Positions 35,846 to 38,986 of a stretch of 38,986 nt of DNA are shown here, piece after piece; the first letter of the stretch is position 1, and the number at the start of each line of letters is the position of its first letter. Origin of the DNA: Brasilonema sp. UFV-L1. GTDB lineage: Bacteria > Cyanobacteriota > Cyanobacteriia > Cyanobacteriales > Nostocaceae. A program made the position numbers and the translations under genes. The DNA lies in NCBI RefSeq assembly GCF_012912105.1, contig NZ_QMEA01000056.1, forward strand, positions 1 through 38,986, given 5' to 3'. Below the pieces are notes generated by a model. It did not search any database. It saw only the letters and a program-made list of their open reading frames with translations, and had not been told where the DNA came from.

Positions 35846-36766
35846 TCAACCGAAGCGTATTGCTTCAACTCCAGCCATATCCAAAATTTGCGGAATCAAA
35901 TCTTCACGCTTCACCGCCATCATGTGGACACCCTGACACAATTGACGCGCTATCTGAACTTGTTCAGCAGCAATTTTCATTCCTTCTTCAAGAGGATCTT
36001 TTGCTTGCGCCAATCTATCAATGATGTGTTCAGGAATATTCACACCTGGTACACACCGATTGATAAACTGAGCATTTTTCGCTGATTTCAACAGAAAAAT
36101 TCCTGCTAAAATTGGTTTGTCACAGCCAGCAGCTATTTTATCCATAAACTTTTCTAGCCGCTCAAAATCTGTAATCAGCTGACTTTGAAAAAATTCCGCC
36201 CCTGCAGCTAATTTACGTTCAAACCGACTTTGTAAACCAGACCAACTGGCACATTGCGGATCGACTGCTGCACCTGGAAATAAGTCTAGCGCACCATCAG
36301 TCAGAGGTTTTTCGTTGCAGTCAACGCCTTGATTGAGTTTGTGAATCACTTGTAGCAAGCGCACGGCTTCAAGGTCGAATACACCTTTAGCGTCAGGATG
36401 GTCGCCTGCTTTCACAGGATCGCCAGTCAAAGCTAAAATGTTATAAATACCCAAAGCATGAGCGCCCATGAGGTCGGCTTGTAAGCTAATCCGGTTGCGA
36501 TCGCGACAAGCAATTTGACAAACCGGCTCAATACCATTTTGTAACAAAATTGCCGATGCAACCAGCGAACACATGCGTAATACTGCGCGGCTACCATCAG
36601 TAATATTGACGGCATGAACTCTCCCCTTAAGAGTCGCCGCCATTTGTATCATGTGGTCTGGATTACCGCCTTTCGGTGGTGCCACTTCGGCGGTAATCAG
36701 GAATTGACCAGCTTTTGCCGCTGTACGGAAAGAAGTTAAAGCGGTTGGACTTATAGTATCCAGCAT
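35846..36766 (-). CDS. metF: Methylenetetrahydrofolate reductase
   Basis: 306 aa, the length of MetF-type reductases, which reduce 5,10-methylene-THF to 5-methyl-THF with FAD for methionine synthesis. Typical blocks are ITAEVAPPKGGNPDHM, VNITDGSRAVLRM, CRDRNRISLQADLMGAHALGI and NILALTGDPVKAGDHPDAKGVFDLEAV. The C-terminal KILAGIFLLKSAKNAQFIN-like strand and NIPEHIIDRL match the TIM-barrel family. All conserved folate and flavin blocks are present. The gene precedes no other methionine gene; trpS lies 62 bp upstream on the same strand, and co-transcription is possible. Confidence 0.92.
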   Translation of the reverse strand: MLDTISPTALTSFRTAAKAGQFLITAEVAPPKGGNPDHMIQMAATLKGRVHAVNITDGSRAVLRMCSLVASAILLQNGIEPVCQIACRDRNRISLQADLMGAHALGIYNILALTGDPVKAGDHPDAKGVFDLEAVRLLQVIHKLNQGVDCNEKPLTDGALDLFPGAAVDPQCASWSGLQSRFERKLAAGAEFFQSQLITDFERLEKFMDKIAAGCDKPILAGIFLLKSAKNAQFINRCVPGVNIPEHIIDRLAQAKDPLEEGMKIAAEQVQIARQLCQGVHMMAVKREDLIPQILDMAGVEAIRFG

Positions 36767-36828
36767 AACTTATGACGATTTCTGTCTCTGGGTACAGCTA
36801 TAGCACAAGATACCGTCATAAGAAAAGC

Positions 36829-37839
36829 TTAGATTAACAGAGAATAACCCATCGCAGCTTTGACTTGATTGAGAGTTTGGTTGGCGATCGCCTCTGCTTT
36901 GTGCTTTCCATGTCGCAACACAGACTCTAGATAAGCTTTGTCGTTCATCACCTCTTGATATTTTTCTTGAATCGGTTTGAGGGCTTCAATCATTGTCTGT
37001 GTTAACAAAGGTTTAAATTGTCCCCAGCCCATATCCTGACACTCGGCTGCTACTTCCTCCTTGGTTTTTCCAGAAAGCAGCATATACAGTGTTAACAAAT
37101 TGTTACTTTCGGGACGTTCTGAATTGTCAAACTCTAAGCCGCGAATCGGATCAGTTTTACAACGCTTAATCTTTTTTGCAATCTCATCAGGCGAATCGAG
37201 TAAATTAATGCGACTCAACTCAGACGGATCAGACTTCGACATTTTCTTAGTTCCGTCTGTCAAACTCATCACCCTTGCACCTTCTTTGCGAATCAAAGGT
37301 TCTGGTAACTTTAGTACAGGCTGATCTGGTTTCGCAAATTGGTGATTAAACCTGTTGACAATATCCCGCGTCAGTTCCAAGTGTTGCTTTTGGTCTTCAC
37401 CCACTGGTACTTTATCAGTTTGGTAAAGCAGAATATCAGATGCCATGAGAACTGGATAGTCCAACAAGCCGACACCAACATTTTCTCCTTGCTTGAGTGC
37501 CTTCTCCTTAAACTGAATCATATCTTGAAGCCAGTTTAAGGGTGTGATGCAGTTAAGCAACCAAGTGAGTTCACAGTGGGCACAAACGTGAGATTGTACA
37601 AAAATAGTAGAGTAGTTCAAATCAATGCCGCATGCAAGATAAAGAGCGGCGATCGCTTCAGTATCATTTGCCAGCGTCTCGGGTTTATGTGGTACAGTAA
37701 TCGCGTGTAAATCCACCACACAAAACAAATTATCAAACTGGCTTTGGATTTCTACCCAGTTGCGAATAGCGCCCAAGTAGTTGCCCAAATGCAAGTTACC
37801 AGTTGGTTGAACTCCAGAAAAAATTCGTTGCCTGCCCAT
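36829..37839 (-). CDS. trpS: Tryptophan-tRNA ligase
   Basis: 336 aa from the ATG at 37839, normal for bacterial TrpS. The frame is open to a TTG nine bases upstream, but the ATG is the better start. The class I HIGH-like motif is PTGNLHLGNYLGA, and the second signature KMSKS is present as KKMSKSDPSELSRI. The central DILLYQTDKVPVGEDQKQHLELTRDI block is diagnostic for tryptophan enzymes. It charges tRNA-Trp in the cytosol. The upstream spacer carries a 200-bp MITE 57 bp from the start, so its promoter may lie inside or beyond that element. Confidence 0.97.
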   Translation of the reverse strand: MGRQRIFSGVQPTGNLHLGNYLGAIRNWVEIQSQFDNLFCVVDLHAITVPHKPETLANDTEAIAALYLACGIDLNYSTIFVQSHVCAHCELTWLLNCITPLNWLQDMIQFKEKALKQGENVGVGLLDYPVLMASDILLYQTDKVPVGEDQKQHLELTRDIVNRFNHQFAKPDQPVLKLPEPLIRKEGARVMSLTDGTKKMSKSDPSELSRINLLDSPDEIAKKIKRCKTDPIRGLEFDNSERPESNNLLTLYMLLSGKTKEEVAAECQDMGWGQFKPLLTQTMIEALKPIQEKYQEVMNDKAYLESVLRHGKHKAEAIANQTLNQVKAAMGYSLLI

Positions 37840-37896
37840 AAACTGCAATATACTTTTTTAAATCCGACGATAGCGGGAATACAATTGATTTTCTTA

Positions 37897-38096
37897 GAGG
37901 GTGTTTATAAATTTGGCAAAAACCTCGATTTGTCATGCTGAACGTAGCGATAGCGTAGTGAAGCATCTCTCGACTATGATGCAAACCCTAGATTCTATGT
38001 CCTGCGGACACGCTGCGCTAACGTTGTGTTTCACTCCACTGCCCTGCGGGCACGCTACGCGCTCCAGAATGACAAATTTATTTTATAAACACCCTC
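37897..38096. mobile_element. 200-bp MITE with GAGGGTGTTTATAAA ends and TTA duplication
   Basis: GAGGGTGTTTATAAA at 37897-37911 is perfectly inverted at 38082-38096; TTA flanks both sides (37894-37896 and 38097-38099). Inside, TTTGTCATGCTGAACG and CAGAATGACAAA bound a palindromic core (37929-38076) of the same type as that in the MITE at 24477. The GCGGACACGCTGCGCTAACG and GCGGGCACGCTACGC words are further dispersed repeats. No coding capacity. Confidence 0.88.
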
Positions 38097-38229
38097 TTAG
38101 TTTGACATTTGTTTAGATTTCATGCAAAGACGGGCAGTCAACGATCTGTTTTTACCTGGTGCGATCGCATAACGTGCTCAAAGGGGTTGAGAAGAAAGGC
38201 AGTTATGCTGGAGGCAGATTTGACGCAGT

Positions 38230-38247
38230 CTGGGATTTAAATCCCAG
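38230..38247. repeat. 18-bp perfect palindrome CTGGGATTTAAATCCCAG
   Basis: Perfect self-complement in the spacer between the 200-bp MITE and the small ORF. It is a wording often seen as a dispersed repeat. A HIP1 site GCGATCGC lies at 38161. Confidence 0.6.
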
Positions 38248-38286
38248 GCTAATAGACGAAGTCCATTAAAATGGATGCAAACTCAG

Positions 38287-38409
38287 ATGGATGCAGATAA
38301 ACTCAAGGAACTAGTCCAACAGCTACAAGCACAAGATGAAAGGATACGTCAGGTTGTTTTGAGTGAGATTGAATTAACTGATAATGGCAGAAAAGCCGTA
38401 AACTTATAA
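38287..38409 (+). CDS. 40-aa hypothetical ORF
   Basis: 40 aa, MDADKLKELVQQLQAQDERI and then a short tail (QVVLSEIELTDNGRK). It is amphipathic and helical. It resembles the opening of a larger helical protein that has been cut off, and faces the toxin pseudogene 6 bp away. No good Shine-Dalgarno precedes the ATG. I do not recognise the family, and it may be a fragment. Confidence 0.35.
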   Translation: MDADKLKELVQQLQAQDERIRQVVLSEIELTDNGRKAVNL

Positions 38410-38415
38410 ATTACA

Positions 38416-38721
38416 TTATATCTCTATATTTCGCTTTTTCCAATAATCGGGTTTGCGCTTTCCATGTGCAATCGCTATCACCCAAATAACTTCTTCAAGC
38501 TCTATATAAAAGATGAGATAAGGGAAACGTTTAATAGCATAACGACGCACCCCTTCAATTTTGTATGGTGTTCCGAGATTTGGATTTTGCTGAATATTTC
38601 CAAGAACTTTCTCCACTTCAGATAATAAATCAAGTCAATCGCCAATTTTCTGCTTCTCATAGTAAGCAATTGCAGCATCAAGTTCCTTTCTGGCTTCGGT
38701 GTGGATAACGATAAACTTCAC
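38416..38721 (-). pseudogene. ParE/RelE-family toxin with a nonsense codon
   Basis: A 101-codon frame starts at a GTG (38719-38721) overlapping the antitoxin stop as GTGA. The product reads KFIVIHTEARKELDAAIAYYE, then a stop TGA at codon 29 (38635-38637), then VEKVLGNIQQNPNLGTP and RRYAIKRFPYLIFYIELEEVIWVIAIAHGKR, ending in PDYWKKR. This is the ParE/RelE toxin fold with its C-terminal R/H region. TGA replaces a codon that should be glycine-like, so full-length toxin should not be made. A shorter product from the ATG at 38616 would lack the first helices. Confidence 0.82.
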
Positions 38722-38963
38722 GAATACTTCTCTCGCAACTCGGAAAATACTTGATTTGATGGTTCGCCAATAGCTGTTCCACGATGAATATCTTCTAGGC
38801 GCTTAGTTAATTCCGTATCCCAAGCAGCTTCTACATCATTATCAACATTTTCATTAGCAATATTTTCATCTAAAGATTGAATCAAAAAATGAGCAATGTC
38901 GGCACGTTCTTGTGCAGAAAGTTGAGAAAGTTCAAGCTTGAGTTTTTCTGCTGTTTCAGTCAT
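38718..38963 (-). CDS. Addiction-module antitoxin (putative addiction module component family)
   Basis: 81 aa of the short acidic antitoxins found with ParE/RelE toxins: LSQLSAQERADIAHFLIQSLDE is the typical helical N-terminus, and AAWDTELTKRLEDIHRGTAIGEP followed by VFSELREKYS is the C-terminal part that would wrap the toxin. It overlaps the toxin start by GTGA, the usual coupling of type II modules. With the toxin interrupted it is probably an orphan antitoxin, possibly still acting as a repressor of its own promoter. The ATG is 24 bp from the window end, so its promoter is not seen. Confidence 0.85.
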   Translation of the reverse strand: MTETAEKLKLELSQLSAQERADIAHFLIQSLDENIANENVDNDVEAAWDTELTKRLEDIHRGTAIGEPSNQVFSELREKYS

Positions 38964-38986
38964 CGAAAATTTGGGTAGAAACCCCG

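Noticed and set aside
35639-36085. 148-codon plus-strand open frame
   Set aside because: Runs through the MITE, the AAACCCGG palindrome and the antisense of metF.

Overview
The window looks like chromosome from a filamentous, probably heterocyst-forming (Nostocales-type) cyanobacterium. The evidence is many HIP1-type GCGATCGC sites, a CrtO-type carotene ketolase, a short RRM RNA-binding protein, an SbtB-like PII protein, a DUF2993/LmeA protein, a CHASE3-HAMP-GAF hybrid kinase with three receivers, heptanucleotide tandem repeats (STRR type) and a high load of small palindromic repeats and MITE-like elements. No rRNA, tRNA or CRISPR array was found. Genes are mostly single units separated by AT-rich spacers.

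Left part (1-9.4 kb): a CobW/G3E GTPase, an unrecognised protein with a GDSLG motif, a fused two-domain 5-oxoprolinase, a PII-like signalling protein and an RRM protein whose Shine-Dalgarno lies in a hairpin. A 1.3 kb spacer follows with a decayed ORF and an inverted-repeat element. Middle (9.4-23.2 kb): short RecQ helicase, adenosine deaminase-family protein, GNAT acetyltransferase with integron-cassette-like borders, pheS, surE, an MBL-fold hydrolase, ribF, ilvA, a Tat-exported amine oxidase, an IS1-like remnant and crtO. Right part (23.2-39 kb): an MFS transporter broken by three different small insertions, DUF2993 and Nif3-like proteins, the hybrid kinase, a four-gene minus-strand group (two unknown small proteins, MbtH, type II thioesterase), a repeat-bounded 0.8 kb gene-free stretch, a penicillin/AHL acylase-type lipoprotein, metF, trpS, a 200 bp MITE and a toxin-antitoxin pair whose toxin has a nonsense codon.

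The most notable theme is how small repeats remodel genes. One MITE with an 8 bp target duplication splits the MFS gene. Two tiny palindromes put in-frame stops into the same gene. Another element appears to have duplicated the TGA stop codon of the acylase. Low-complexity stretches of intergenic type form in-frame linkers inside 5-oxoprolinase, RibF and the hybrid kinase. Two MITEs with unrelated ends carry a related palindromic core. The best candidate for an undescribed functional system is the 102-aa / 108-aa / MbtH / thioesterase II group, which resembles a detached accessory set for non-ribosomal peptide synthesis. All functional calls come from reading translated sequence and remembered family features; no database search was run.
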